64,000 bases of DNA. Source: Pseudisothecium myosuroides. Taxonomy: Eukaryota; Streptophyta; Bryopsida; Hypnales; Lembophyllaceae. Positions 13,101-23,062 of this stretch are shown here, one piece after another. The translations under genes were made by a program, and so were the position numbers. The stretch lies in assembly GCA_951799445.1 (NCBI GenBank), contig OX637297.1:10664001-10728000 (forward strand). Direction: 5' to 3'. Numbering within the stretch: position 1 is the stretch's first letter; each line of letters starts with the position of its first letter. A model generated the notes under the pieces. It had not been told where the DNA came from. It saw nothing but the letters and a program-made list of their open reading frames with translations, and did not search any database.

Positions 13101-13377
13101 TTTGAGGAAGTATTCTGTTGAATGCAGGACGACATGTACTCCATATTCTAGTCGTGAGTATGAAGTATTCATTGTTCTGAATGAAGACCTGTTTTTAGTG
13201 TTTGTAAGTGGAGGGACGTAGAGGGTGGGAGTCCTACAACAATGTTATTACCTAACATGCATTTGACGTATTTTGCTTTGTTTCATGAGAAAGAGCGACT
13301 CACTATTAGTACATGTTTCACTCATTTAATGAAATGATCCTCATGTCTTTGATGGTTGCTTGTGCTTTGTATTGCAG
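10144..13377 (+). other. 3.2 kb intron of the TNPA-like gene
   Basis: The donor GTACGT at 10,144 and acceptor TTGCAG at 13,377 join exons that keep the frame (ERG-HVQSENLSEEEL). The intron contains the foldback MITE at 11,071-11,433. A minus-strand frame of 78 codons at 12,373-12,609 includes HFTFGEDFWIQLRDHPIADS. I do not recognise it, and it may be a captured fragment or chance. The intron is much larger than the others of this gene (roughly 90-600 bases), consistent with later insertions. Confidence 0.55.
11071..11433. mobile_element. Foldback MITE with about 170-base arms
   Basis: The sequence begins CTACATCACAAAGTTTAGAC and ends GTCTAAACTTTGTGATGTAG. The two arms (about 11,071-11,240 and 11,265-11,433) are inverted copies over nearly their whole length, differing at only a few positions, with a short centre near 11,250. 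It carries no coding sequence. The near-identity of the arms implies a young or conversion-maintained hairpin. A TA next to each end would fit a Tc1/mariner-type target duplication, but the outer palindrome makes the true boundary uncertain. It lies inside an intron of the CACTA TNPA-like gene, so it inserted after, or was carried with, the CACTA element. Confidence 0.75.
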
Positions 13378-16300
13378 GACATGTGCAGTCCGAGAACTTG
13401 TCGGAGGAAGAGCTTCACAATGACTCTCCTATGGCAAGACCCAAACGATTGAGGCGGGATGTGTCACTTCCCGTAGTTCCATCAGGGGCATCGGCACCTC
13501 GGCATGACGCACAGCGTCCGCCACCTAGGGGCTATGGAGCACCTTGGCAGTGGATGCAATCTCCATGGATGCAGGGTTAGCACATGCAAGCCCCGCCGTG
13601 GATGATGGGAGGTCCATCAGCATCAGCCCCTTATCCTTCTGGGTCTACCCCATACCCTGGTGCGTGGGAAGGACCAGCGGAGCTTGCAGAGCAGCGGTCT
13701 TCAGATAGTGCCGGGAGGGACTCCAGAAGAAGAAAGCGTCGCCAGTATGATAGAACAACCGCGGACAGGAGCACGGTGGGTATGAAGCCGCATCAGCTGC
13801 GTATCCTAGCTGGTGGTGACATTGACAGTGCTTGTGATGGCAAGAATGCCTGGGATGACAGCGTGCGGACATCGGTCCCACGCATATCGGACCTTAGTGT
13901 TTTGGAGTGGGAGGGGCAGAAGTCGGAGGCCATCACACTACTACGGCGGACTTTGGATGACGAATTTGAGTACGTTGGATACCCGCTGGGCATGCAGGGA
14001 TTTCGAAATGCCATCAAGCGCTACATGAAGGCTGAGAGGTCAAGATTGAAGGCGAAGTTCTTGGCTTCCATTCTAGGCAAGGAGTATTTCCCTGTACATG
14101 TGGAGCCAGACCAGTGGGAGAGGCTGCAGACATATTGGGCCACAGAAATTCAGCAAGCAAAGGCAGCAAAAATGGTAAATGCACGTGCTCAAGTGAACAA
14201 CTCCACAAACATAGGGAGGAAGGGCAAAGTTGGGAAGGAGGCAGCATTGGTAAGCTACATAATAAGCTTGCAATCCATGTCTCTTGTACAATTCTGGTGA
14301 AAGAAGCTAGTTTTTGCTATACATGACATTGTTTGTGTGATTCATGCTCGTGCTTGCTTCAGCTGCAGAGCCATAGTAAGGTAGGCAGCGTTGTCATCAC
14401 AGAGGTTGCAATTGGAAAAGATCTATCAGATGCTGGGGGCCCTCTTGCATCGGTAAGTTTGCAACACATAACATGAATGGATAAGATAGTAGCAGTAGTA
14501 AAGCCAGCCAAAGACTGGAGTTGTAGTAATTGATTTCAATAAGTACTTGTGAAGGAGTTATTTGCGTCTATTGTAGTCATGTCTGTATTTGTTCAAATGT
14601 AAGTAGTCTGTCTGCAGGCAATCATTTTGTAGTTATTTGTATTTGTATAGTTGTTGCTCTACAGTCATTCACAAAAGACGTAGTGATTTCTCTCTGAAGG
14701 ACATGTCCATTTCAATCATTCAGCGGGTCGTAGTCATATACAAGAGTTATTGGAGGTTTTTCACTCCAAATGGTGTAGTCATTTCTATAGCATATAGTCA
14801 TTTCCAAGTGACTATGCAGTCATATCTTACCAATTCTCTGAAGTATGATTGAGGACTTACTACAATAGGTTTCCACTATTTCAGCAAAGCATTGAAAGAT
14901 GAAATGTGTACAGGGTGTCACCGCAGCGTCTGAAGCCCGAATCCGCACTCTTGAAACTCATCTGGATGATGTAGATGGGAAGTTTCGGCAAATGTTGGTG
15001 AATCAGTCGGACACAAAGGAGTCATTGCAGGAGATGAAATCAATGCTATCGCAATGCATGGCTAGATTCGAGGTCATGGACACTGGGCATCCCGACGTCC
15101 TCAATTCTGTTATGCTGCCCCCTCCCCTTCTACCAACGTTGGTCAATGGTAGTGGCCGAAACCCACCTGTGAAATTCAAGAAGCCCAAGGATTGTGCTCC
15201 CACACGAAGCGAAACGGATGAAAGTGGAAGTGATGGAGGTCCAAAGCAGCCATTGTTTCCTACAACCAAGGACCCTAAAGGGCTGCTAACATCCCAGCAA
15301 ACCATGCGTGATTGTAACAAGGAGGAGGAGACCGGAAACGTCAAGGTTGTATTTGCTGGTATAATGTCTACTGCAACTGGAGGGGCACAACTTCCACCGA
15401 CTGGTCCGCAACAGCCGCACTTGGAAGAGGGCACCACAGCAGTAGTGGAGGTCAGCACTGACGAAGAAGTGCAGGTTGCAAAGGGCAATTCACGTGAAAG
15501 AGATTCGGAAATAGCGACACCAAATGAAGGCTTCCCAGCACGGGAAATAGTTGACCAAGTGAAGAGTGTGGCTGGCCGTACAGTTCCAAGCAAGGGCCAA
15601 GGTACTACCTCAAAGGTAGGAGGAGCATTGCGGAAGTCAAAGAGGACCCTTACTAAGAAGACTGATGCTGTGGCAACTGCATCTGTAACAGAGGCAGCAG
15701 TGGGTTTGATGGCCGCCTCCGTAGCAGCATGGGATAAATCTTCAACACCACGTCTTTTGACATCTCCAACAAAGAAGAAGGGTCAACTCGAATCTCCTCT
15801 TTCAGTTCCAGCTGAGGATGTATCACAGGTGAGATGTCATAGTCTTCATTTCTTTGTCGTGGGTCATGCTGCAGTAATGGCTAAGTACCTATTCATTATG
15901 AATGTGCATGGTACATTAGTATGCAGTATTATTTAGGAAGAAAATGATCCACAGAGTGCTGTGAGAAGCACCTTCAGAATAACGTTTCGTATATAGGTTC
16001 ATAAACTACAGAACTGAGTATTGTGAATTGGCTTATAGGCCATAGTTGTCTGAGTTTCTTGATGCATGCTTCTTGGACTTCCAAGTTGCAGGCCACAGTC
16101 ACTATTAGAAAAAATAGTAGACTTCACATGTAAACAATTGGATCGGTGGTTTGGAAAATGATGAATGGGGACTAGTGTTAGATTGTTGTGTTCATATGGA
16201 AGGCTAGGCATTGGAAACTCATGGAATATGAAGATTAGACTTTCATGTTGAGGGAAAAATCTTAGAAGACAATATAGACAGCAGTCAAAGGTAGCATGTT

Positions 16301-16799
16301 TGATATGAAAAAAGTCAAGCAAGGTCATATTAGCTAGAGCAAGGGACTTGAAGGATGTGGTCATATGCTTGTGCCAATGTCATTCTTCCATCCTCCTTCT
16401 ATGTGCAGCAGCTTGACAGATGTGGAGATCCAAATCCATATGATTTTTCAAAGTCAACGCTATCGCCGCAATTGCGGGGACTTGCAACTTCTTTGAACGT
16501 CGCTGAATTCCCAGAGTCTTCTGTGCAGACACTTGTGGAAGCTGAAAGCATTGATGTCCCACTTCATGAGCAAAGTGCTTCTGCAGCCACAGCGACCAAC
16601 TGGCAAGGTGAGGGGACTATGGACCTCATGGTTCATTTTGGCAATTGTCCCCTCACCTTGCTTTGACGGAAGACTCTAACTCAAACTCTTCTAATGTGCA
16701 GGGGACTTTAGCAAAGCAGGTCAGTCGGACAAAAGCAGTGGGGGACAAGAAGGTGGCTCCTTCCAAGGTAAGTGGTACTTGCATATATAGTATTCAGTG

Positions 16800-18390
16800 A
16801 TGTTTTGCTCTTTGTCCAAATGACTAGAAGAAGTCCCTTTGCAGTCATTCTAAGTTTTTATCACTACAGAATGACTATGTCGGCACTTCACAATGACCAG
16901 CAGTAATTAAGTTGCAATCATTATGAGCACCTAATTTTTTGCAAACCAACGAACAAAATTCAGTCACTCTAAAGTCCTTTGTTGTTGCTATTGTTATGAA
17001 ATCACTACAAGATGTAAGCAAAATGATTTTCATGCAGTCTTCTGTAGTCATTTGCAATGCTAGCTCCCTCACTTTGTTGTTTAATATAGGTAAGGCTGGT
17101 AAGCCTCCTCACTTTCTATGTAGGCCCATTTTCTTACTTCTTATGTACTTGTGTGTGCAGTTTGAGTTGGGGCAACAAGTCTTCCTAATGAATCCAAAGT
17201 CTACAAAGCAAGCTGTTGCTTCAGGTGTGATTTCCGGTGCGGGGGGGCAACATGATTACCATTTCATCGCCATTCCCACCTCATGGTTCAAGGTGGACGT
17301 GAAGGAGGCAATTTGGCCACACGTGTCGCTCATGCATCCAAAAGAAAATGCAGACCAGAAAAAACTCAAGGACGTGGTGCAGTCCAATATACTTTGGGAC
17401 GGCAAGTTCATCAAAATTGCCAAGTGAAACCTCACTTTCCTTTATGTAAGCATGTAGGTACCTACTTATGGATTTCTCCCTTCTAGTGAGAGCCATATTA
17501 CATACATATTGCATATGATGCAATTTTGTTTTTTTTCTTTCTCTGAGCTTCAAGGCAGAGAACATGCACATGTGCAACCATGGAGAGGTTACTCTTCTTC
17601 TACGGCAATGTTCTAGTTTGAGTCATTTCGTACTAATAAATGACTATTTAGAACCTCTTCTGTCATGTTTCTATTGGATGCTGTCCTACTTCTTTGTGTT
17701 TTGTTGAAGTCATTTCCAGGAGCTTATGAGTGTGGACATGCTATCATGTGGCTTCTCCCAGTCATTTCCCAATGATAAATGTAAAGAACAATTAAGAAGC
17801 ACTTGTTGCATTCTTTGTATTACTAGTCAGTACCCACCCAATACCGACCAATGACTATGGTACAACTAGCAGAAAAGTCGTCATTCTGTGTTCTATACTC
17901 CACAATAACTAGTACATGACTATTGCAGTCATATATTAGAAGAACTAAAATCCAATAAATGACTGAAAAGAATGAATATGTTAAAGCATATGTACTACTT
18001 ACTATCACCTAAACGACCAATGAGTTTCTGCCACGTAAATCCGGAATGGGACCCACACATGAAAGTATAACTAATCAATGATAGTGAAAATGATTCCCAC
18101 ATTCAATCTTCATGTACACGTCATCTGCCACGTCTTTTGCCATGTCATTTAATCCATTGCACGTCAGCAATGCCTTGTCATCGGTTGCCTCCAACTAAGG
18201 AAACCAGTCAACAAGTCTATTGATGAACTTCCAGATCAGTGAACAGATGATAAATAACCCCTCTATCCTAATGACTGTAATGTCTTGAATAACTGGTCCA
18301 CAATGACTTAAAACTGAAAATGATGTTGGAGTCATTTTCTAGTCAAATAAGTCCGAAATGACTACTTTTTCAGTCATTCCACCTAGTTAT
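16800..18390. repeat. Right subterminal AGTCATT/AATGACT motif array
   Basis: Copies of AGTCATT and AATGACT in both orientations occur throughout 16,820-17,080, 17,610-17,970 and most densely 18,265-18,385 (for example TAATGACTG, CAATGACTT, GGAGTCATTTT, AAATGACTAC, CAGTCATTCC). This matches the left array. A further cluster lies at about 14,570-14,850 inside an intron of the TNPA-like gene. The last 400 bases before the terminus hold no coding sequence. Confidence 0.6.
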
Positions 18391-18395
18391 TTACA

Positions 18396-18413
18396 GCCCT
18401 TTTTCTACTAGTG
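18396..18413 (-). repeat. CACTA terminal inverted repeat, right
   Basis: GCCCTTTTTCTACTAGTG, the inverse of the left terminus, followed by the second GAC target duplication at 18,414-18,416. Confidence 0.9.
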
Positions 18414-19028
18414 GACTAGCATGGAACAATTTTTTTGACATATTCAAATACCTTCTTTGTTTTTTGTCTATAACTTTTGATTGGAGGTTCAAAATCCCAA
18501 ACAAATTTTTGGAGATGAAATTTAGATTGATTGTACAACTTTTATTAGCTCAAAGGTTTTTGAAAAAAGTTGTTTTACTATGCCTTATTGGACTCTGAAG
18601 TCTACAGAAGTGTATGGAAAATCAATTCAAATGATTAAGTACTATTTTGTTTCTTGAAATGGACATATAGTATCATGGTGGTGTGGTGGTTTGGGCTTTG
18701 GCATGGAGTGTCAGCCCTAAGGTCTTAGATTCAAATCTCCAAGCCCACATATAGCCACGTGGTTTGCCCGCCTTGTTGGCATGCCCACACAGTGGGGTGT
18801 CGATTCAGCTAGTTGCCACGTGGATTGCTTGCGTGGCTGTTTCATGCCTACTAATGTGGAAATTGCCACATGGTAGCTTTTTATTGGTCAATTTTTATTT
18901 TTATTTATTTTTCAAAAACTTTATACTTGTCCAAATCAACAACCAAGCTAGCTATTTTTTTGTTAAATAGTGTCCAAGTCAACTTGACCGAAACAACTCC
19001 AGATTGTTATCAATTAGAACAATTTTTT
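18414..19028. repeat. Right part of the N1 insertion in the pogo gene
   Basis: It starts with the second GAC target copy. Positions about 18,467-18,605 are the inverted counterpart of about 1470-1597. Shared strings in inverse orientation are CTATAACTTTTGATT, TTTGGAGATGAAA, AAAGGTTTTTGA and ACTATGCC. TGTCCAAATCAAC at about 18,930 and TGTCCAAGTCAAC at about 18,970 resemble GATGTCCAAATCAAC at about 985 on the other side, in direct orientation. From about 19,029 the pogo coding sequence resumes. No protein-coding part was recognised. Confidence 0.5.
18672..18750 (+). repeat. tRNA-like (SINE-like) promoter segment
   Basis: TGGTGTGGTGGTTTGGGC resembles a polymerase III A box in a tRNA head, and AGATTCAAATCTCC about 40 bases later resembles the B box and T-arm. 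The spacing is close to that of a tRNA, and a T-rich tract follows at about 18,880-18,915. It does not fold as a good tRNA cloverleaf by eye, so I read it as a tRNA-derived SINE remnant. The match is short and could be chance. Confidence 0.35.
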
Positions 19029-20400
19029 ATTACATTGGTTGTGCATCCTATTTCAATCATTGAGTTGAAAAGCAAAGTTACAAAGATAACGCATAAGAGG
19101 TAGACACCCTTCAAAGATGGCATTCCTGCTCATGGTTGGCTACAATGGTTTTGCAATAGGCACCTTGAGTTGACACTGAGAATTCTACAAGGATTAGAAG
19201 AAGGACGTGCCCGGGGACTGAATCCAACCAACATTGCTACGTTCTACAAAAACCTGCAAGCAGCATACAAGAGAGAAAAATATCCATCAGAGCACATCTA
19301 GAATGCAGACGAGTCCAGAACACAAGCAAGTAAGTCAAAAGGTGCAACCTTGATATTTGTACATTGTGGCAACCGATCTGTTTAAGCAACATTACCTAAC
19401 AACAAGGAACACCTCACTGTCTTCTCATGCGTGAATGCAGCAGATGAGTGTATACCCAAATTTTATGTTTTTAAAGAAAAAAGGAAAGTTAGAAATTACA
19501 TTGCTCAATGTGAACCCAATGCTTGCATGGCAATACAGCACAATGGCTTAATGATTGCCTTCCTTTTTCTAGCTTCATACGAAAATTACGTGAGAAATAT
19601 GGCATGTCACTGCAAAGACAGCACCTACTACTTCTAAATGACCATGCTTCTCATGTAACTTTGGAAGTGGTTGAAAAGTCTAGATTCAAAGGTCTTGACA
19701 TCATCACCTTGCCTAGCCACACAAAGCACAGATTACAATTGTTGGATGTTTTCAATATTTTCAAGCCATTCAAAGTAACATTTCGAAGGTGCAAAGATTA
19801 ATGGACCATTCACAACAAAGGAAAGAAGAACTAGCACAATGGATGTCCATAGGCTTGTGGAGGGCACTTATAGCTTCAAGAATACAGAAAAGATTCACCA
19901 CAACGGGAAACTAGCTACTAGATTCTTTTGCCATGGATGCCTACATGGGGCCTAGTGTTTGCTATACAACATCAAATGAGGACAATGGAAAGGCTGAAGA
20001 TGACCAGTTCAACACAGAAGAAGTTGCAGGTCAAGAAGAAGATGTTGACACCCTCTCCAAAATGCAGTCATTGTAGCACCAATACTTTGAGGAAAGTGAC
20101 AATGATTCCTCCCAACCATCCAAGGAGAGCAGCCAGTCCAACGGAGACGGTGCTGGATCCTCTATAGCATGCACACTTTTTTCCTTGCCGCACTTGCAAC
20201 AAAACCCACGTAAGAAAACTATAGAACCTCTAGTAGACTACTTGAAGTCCATCCTGATGACCTCTAATGAATACATAGCTGCCATGACAGAGAAAACTGC
20301 AAGAAAAAAAATGATCGCAAGGGAGAGAGAGGAACAGAAGAGGCAAGCGGCAAGACAAAAGGTGCAAATAGAGCAAGAGTAATCGTAGAAGCAGGTTGAG
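19029..20400 (+). pseudogene. pogo/Psq-type DDE transposase, catalytic and C-terminal parts
   Basis: The reading resumes exactly where the left part stops, with VHPISIIELKSKVTKITHK, a stop, then TPFKDGIPAHGWLQWFCNRH and LNPTNIATFYKNLQAAYKRE, which is the CENP-B-type DNA-binding region. The DDE_1 core follows: NADESRTQA (first Asp), CVNAADECIPKFYVFK-like text, LLLNDHASHVTLEVV (second site), DIITLPSHTKHRLQLLDVFN (third Asp). In the second site the family has LLLD(G/N)HxSH. Here Asn stands where the catalytic Asp is expected. A frameshift lies near 19,550-19,570 and stops occur at 19,099-19,101, about 19,300 and after 19,799. The C-terminal stretch 20,185-20,382 is a Lys/Arg/Glu-rich helix typical of the tail. 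Dead copy. Confidence 0.8.
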
Positions 20401-21158
20401 AAGGTCCTACGGCAAATCAAGAATGAGCATAAGAAGGTGGAACAAGCTCCGCTGAGGGCCTAGCTTGCCGGCTAAGGTGGGAGACCTATGCAGGTTGATG
20501 GCCGCAATGTCTAGGCGAAAGAGGTCTACTGAACAACATGCACGGCGGACAGGGTGGGGGTGTTTGAATTTTGGAGGAGACTTGCAAAGGGAGACGGATG
20601 GGCAGCTAGGGCGGGGGAATTTGATTTGCAAAGGTCCTGGTACTTAGAAGCGCCACATGTGCCACCAATGAGTGGATGACGTTGGCCATGCGGGGTCTTC
20701 CTCTACCAAATCATGACGACGGAGATACCAATACTTATTATTGCTTTTACTTTGCAACTAGGGCAGCTAGGCATTTATCATCTGTTGATACTATACATTT
20801 GTTAATGGCGGATTATAGTTTGGCTTGTCAATATTGTACAAATTGTTCCCATTTGCCATTGGATTCTTGTTGGGCATTGATGGCTTCAATTGACTCCAAT
20901 TCGGTAGGGCTTATAGACAATTCTAGATTTTGAGCAATTTTTCACCTTGTAAATATATTGCAAACACATGCTTTTGAATGAGACTCAACAAGTAACGCCC
21001 ATATTTTTTGGTTCTTTCTTCCTCACCTAATGATATAAATTTTCAGCTTTCTCGGCCTATTTTGGTACTATAATCCTCTTAAATTGACGATCTTGGGTGT
21101 TGCTACCTTAAATCGTTTAACCTTTGTTCTATTGCACTATACGACAACATGCAAGACA
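20401..21158. other. Degraded flank of the pogo element, nothing assignable
   Basis: The first 250 bases are G-rich and may still be tail of the pogo element, since a plus-strand reading VEKVLRQIKNEHKKVEQ continues in phase through a few stops. The rest is AT-rich without a recognisable gene or repeat. Confidence 0.3.
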
Positions 21159-22166
21159 TTAACCCTTAAATGCCGAAGCGGACATTTGTGTCTGATGGAT
21201 GACAAGGAATCAAACTGTATAGGATAGAAGTGCAACTATTCATCCTTGAAATTTGTTGTGGAAAGAAAAGATCTTCTACAATACTTTGACTTGCAATGAA
21301 TACTTTTGCAGTTTTGGGGCTATTGATTCACACGGTAATAGAAAAGGATGATTTCAGGGGTCATCCCTTTGGTGTTTAACCCTGGAGCGCCACGGATGAC
21401 ATTCCATGGCGTTCCAATGACTATACTGTTCAAAAGAAAGAGTTCAAAAGCATTTTTTTATCCACAAATTTTTTTGTTGACCTTTCATGTTGGGTTATGA
21501 AGAGTATCCAATTGAGTTTGTAGTCTTGCCAATGTTTGTTTTCATGTAAATGAGAAGTTATTAAAAAAATGGATAAGGGTTAGATAAAAAAATGGTTAAT
21601 GCTATTTTAGAGTATTTTGGGAAGTTGTTACTCCTTGCTCTAAATCTGAAATTTCTCCACAAAAATTATATTTTTTGAATTTGAGTCCAACTAACAAAAT
21701 GAAGTTCATCTACTCTAGTTTCTATTCCAATTTAAATTTTGAAATTTCTATTCTGTACCCCTCGTGACGGGACGCTTTTATTGCAATTTGAACTTTTGGG
21801 TGTATTTTCAATGTCTATTATTTTCTAATTATAGAATGACACGGAAATTGAGTTTACACCATGATGTTTGTCATTGTAATATACACACATGGAAAAATTT
21901 TCAGATTTTTTGAAATGATTCTCTACATAATATGATTTTTCTTCACTTTTTCTTCAAAAATACTCAAAAAAATCATTTTTCTACAAAAAAATCTAATTTT
22001 TTTGTGAAGTAAAGAAAACATGTAATTTCATCTCTGAAAAATAAATATAATTCTTTTCATATATATCTAGTTACAAAATGGCAGCGAAATGAGTGATGGG
22101 CAGTGAAGTTTGAAATCAATGGTCATGGGTCCGTCATTCAGGGGTTATTAGGGGTTAAAGGGTTAA
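21159..22166. mobile_element. TTAA-bounded non-autonomous element A (piggyBac-like MITE)
   Basis: It starts TTAACCCTTAAATGCC at 21,159 and ends with AGGGGTTA, TTAGGGGTTA and AAAGGGTTAA at 22,166, about 1.0 kb. The left terminus is almost the same as that of element C (TTAACCCCTAAATGCC at 42,973). TTAA at both ends followed by a C-rich terminus is the signature of piggyBac-type elements. The right end has three stacked GGGTTA copies, so the exact inner boundary is uncertain. The interior is AT-rich without coding sequence, with a small hairpin GGAGCGCCACGG/CCATGGCGTTCC at about 21,386-21,418. It ends about 900 bases upstream of the SCC2 start codon. Confidence 0.55.
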
Positions 22167-22208
22167 CTTCGTTCCTCCTTGAAGCGTCCCGTCACGAGGG
22201 GCACAGAA
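21751..22208. repeat. 27-base inverted repeat straddling the end of element A
   Basis: TTCTGTACCCCTCGTGACGG plus GACGCTT (21,751-21,777) and its inverse at 22,182-22,208 agree at 26 of 27 positions. The left arm lies inside element A and the right arm starts 15 bases outside its right TTAA. This arrangement would not arise from the TTAA element alone. It implies either a second short element of about 458 bases, or a rearrangement at the edge of the SCC2 5' region. Confidence 0.7.
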
Positions 22209-23062
22209 CATCGTGTCGGGGTTTAACGTGCGTAGACAAACAAAAGAGCCGTCATCGTGGCGCGCTCCGGTAGGATCGCGATCCTGCACCCAGGTCCGTA
22301 GGCGGGAGCGGGTTCCGATGCCGGGTCAGGCGCTTCGTGCCGCGGGGTCGTGGTCGGGCGCCGTATCCAGCCCACGCGCGCCACGTCGGAGCGGGCCCAC
22401 TTGGAATGGACGATTTTGCGTCCTATTTTTTCTGACTGTAGGAAAGGTTCTTCAGGGTTCTGTGGAGGTCTGCGTGGGATTCGGGGGAGATTGGGAACTC
22501 GCGGAATCGGGGCCTTTGCGAGTGGAAGAGAGTATTGAACGTGATGTTGTTCTTTAGGGAAAGGAAAATAATCGTGACAGGGATTGGGTTTCAAAGAGGC
22601 GAGCGGAGGATTACAGTTTGCTGCTTGGTTTGATATCTTATGTGTGTATGGAGGATTGGGCGCCTGCGGTTTTGCACTACTTGAGTCAGTCGTTCCTGGC
22701 CGAGGTTTCTGAAGCTTCTATTTTCAACGTTTATTGCTGATGATTTGGGAATTGATTGTAGATATGGGCGGTTTATATCCTCGAGGAAGGTATGTGCCTG
22801 GTATTGAAATGCTGGCGACTTTCATTGAACTTTCCATCGGCTTTTGATGGTGCTTGAGTCCATCAAATTGAAGTATATGTTTGTGGAATCTTTTTCAAAA
22901 TGTGCAACCCTAGGGAGGGATTTGCATCAGTATCCGCCTCGACTTGTGCATGTCGATTGATTAGGCAACGTACAACGTGAGAGGTTACGAGCTTGCTTAG
23001 TAAGGAATGTCTTCGACCGGGAAATTATTTTGATCCTTTCGGAGGGTTTTGATTGTGACATC
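22209..23062 (+). promoter_or_regulatory. GC- and CpG-rich 5' region of SCC2
   Basis: From about 22,210 to 22,400 the DNA switches abruptly from AT-rich to GC- and CpG-rich (for example GGGCGCCGTATCCAGC, CCACGCGCGCCACGTCGGAG), as around an active promoter or first exon. No TATA box in a plausible place was seen. 22,600-23,062 is of mixed composition and is probably 5' untranslated sequence, possibly with an intron. Open frames of about 115 codons on both strands at 22,213-22,594 are by-products of high G+C. Confidence 0.5.

Larger units (their letters stand above)
9072..17427 (+). pseudogene. CACTA second gene: TNPA-like protein with Transposase_24 domain, multi-exon
   Basis: Exons that join in frame are 9072-9472, 9902-10143, 13378-14249, 14363-14452, 14914-15828, 16409-16607, 16702-16767 and 17161-17427. 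All have GT donors and AG acceptors. Exon 1 ends with ELARDARVQELAKQFAPL, like the YExxRxERIxxN motif of plant CACTA proteins. Exon 2 has the basic RRRSARIARAQ. Exon 3 has a Gln/Trp/Pro-rich part, then the Transposase_24 (Ptta/En/Spm) core with DQWERLQTYWATEIQQAKAA and a VNARAQxNxxxNIGRKG end. Exon 5 begins with a predicted coiled coil (RIRTLETHLDDVDGKF...SMLSQCMARFEV), then a long Lys/Ser/Thr-rich region. The last exon has FELGQQVFLMNPKS and ends DGKFIKIAK, resembling the DUF8039 C terminus. An in-frame TAG at 13,578-13,580 and a phase mismatch between the sixth and seventh exons suggest inactivation. I infer a DNA-binding partner of the transposase. Confidence 0.72.
1614..18413 (-). mobile_element. 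Complete 16.8 kb CACTA (En/Spm-type) DNA transposon
   Basis: The element starts CACTAGTAGAAAAGGGGGTC at 1614 and ends GCCCTTTTTCTACTAGTG at 18,413. The two ends are inverted copies of CACTAGTAGAAAAxGGG. The flanks are GAC (1611-1613) and GAC (18,414-18,416), the 3-bp target duplication expected for CACTA elements. Both subterminal regions are crowded with AGTCATT/AATGACT motifs, as expected for the binding-site arrays of this superfamily. It holds two divergent genes: a TNPD-type transposase on the minus strand (2.3-6.65 kb) and a Transposase_24-containing TNPA-type protein on the plus strand (9.07-17.43 kb), separated by about 2.4 kb. Both genes have breaks, so the copy should be non-autonomous now. 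The intact ends and target duplication suggest an insertion that is not very old. The strand given is that of the transposase gene. Confidence 0.9.

Noticed and set aside
18672..18750. Functional tRNA gene
   Set aside because: No acceptor stem or clean cloverleaf could be drawn; only the A- and B-box-like parts fit.
22213..22594. Open frames of 114 and 123 codons on opposite strands before SCC2
   Set aside because: They overlap fully, have biased Arg/Pro/Gly composition expected from high G+C, and no recognisable motif.
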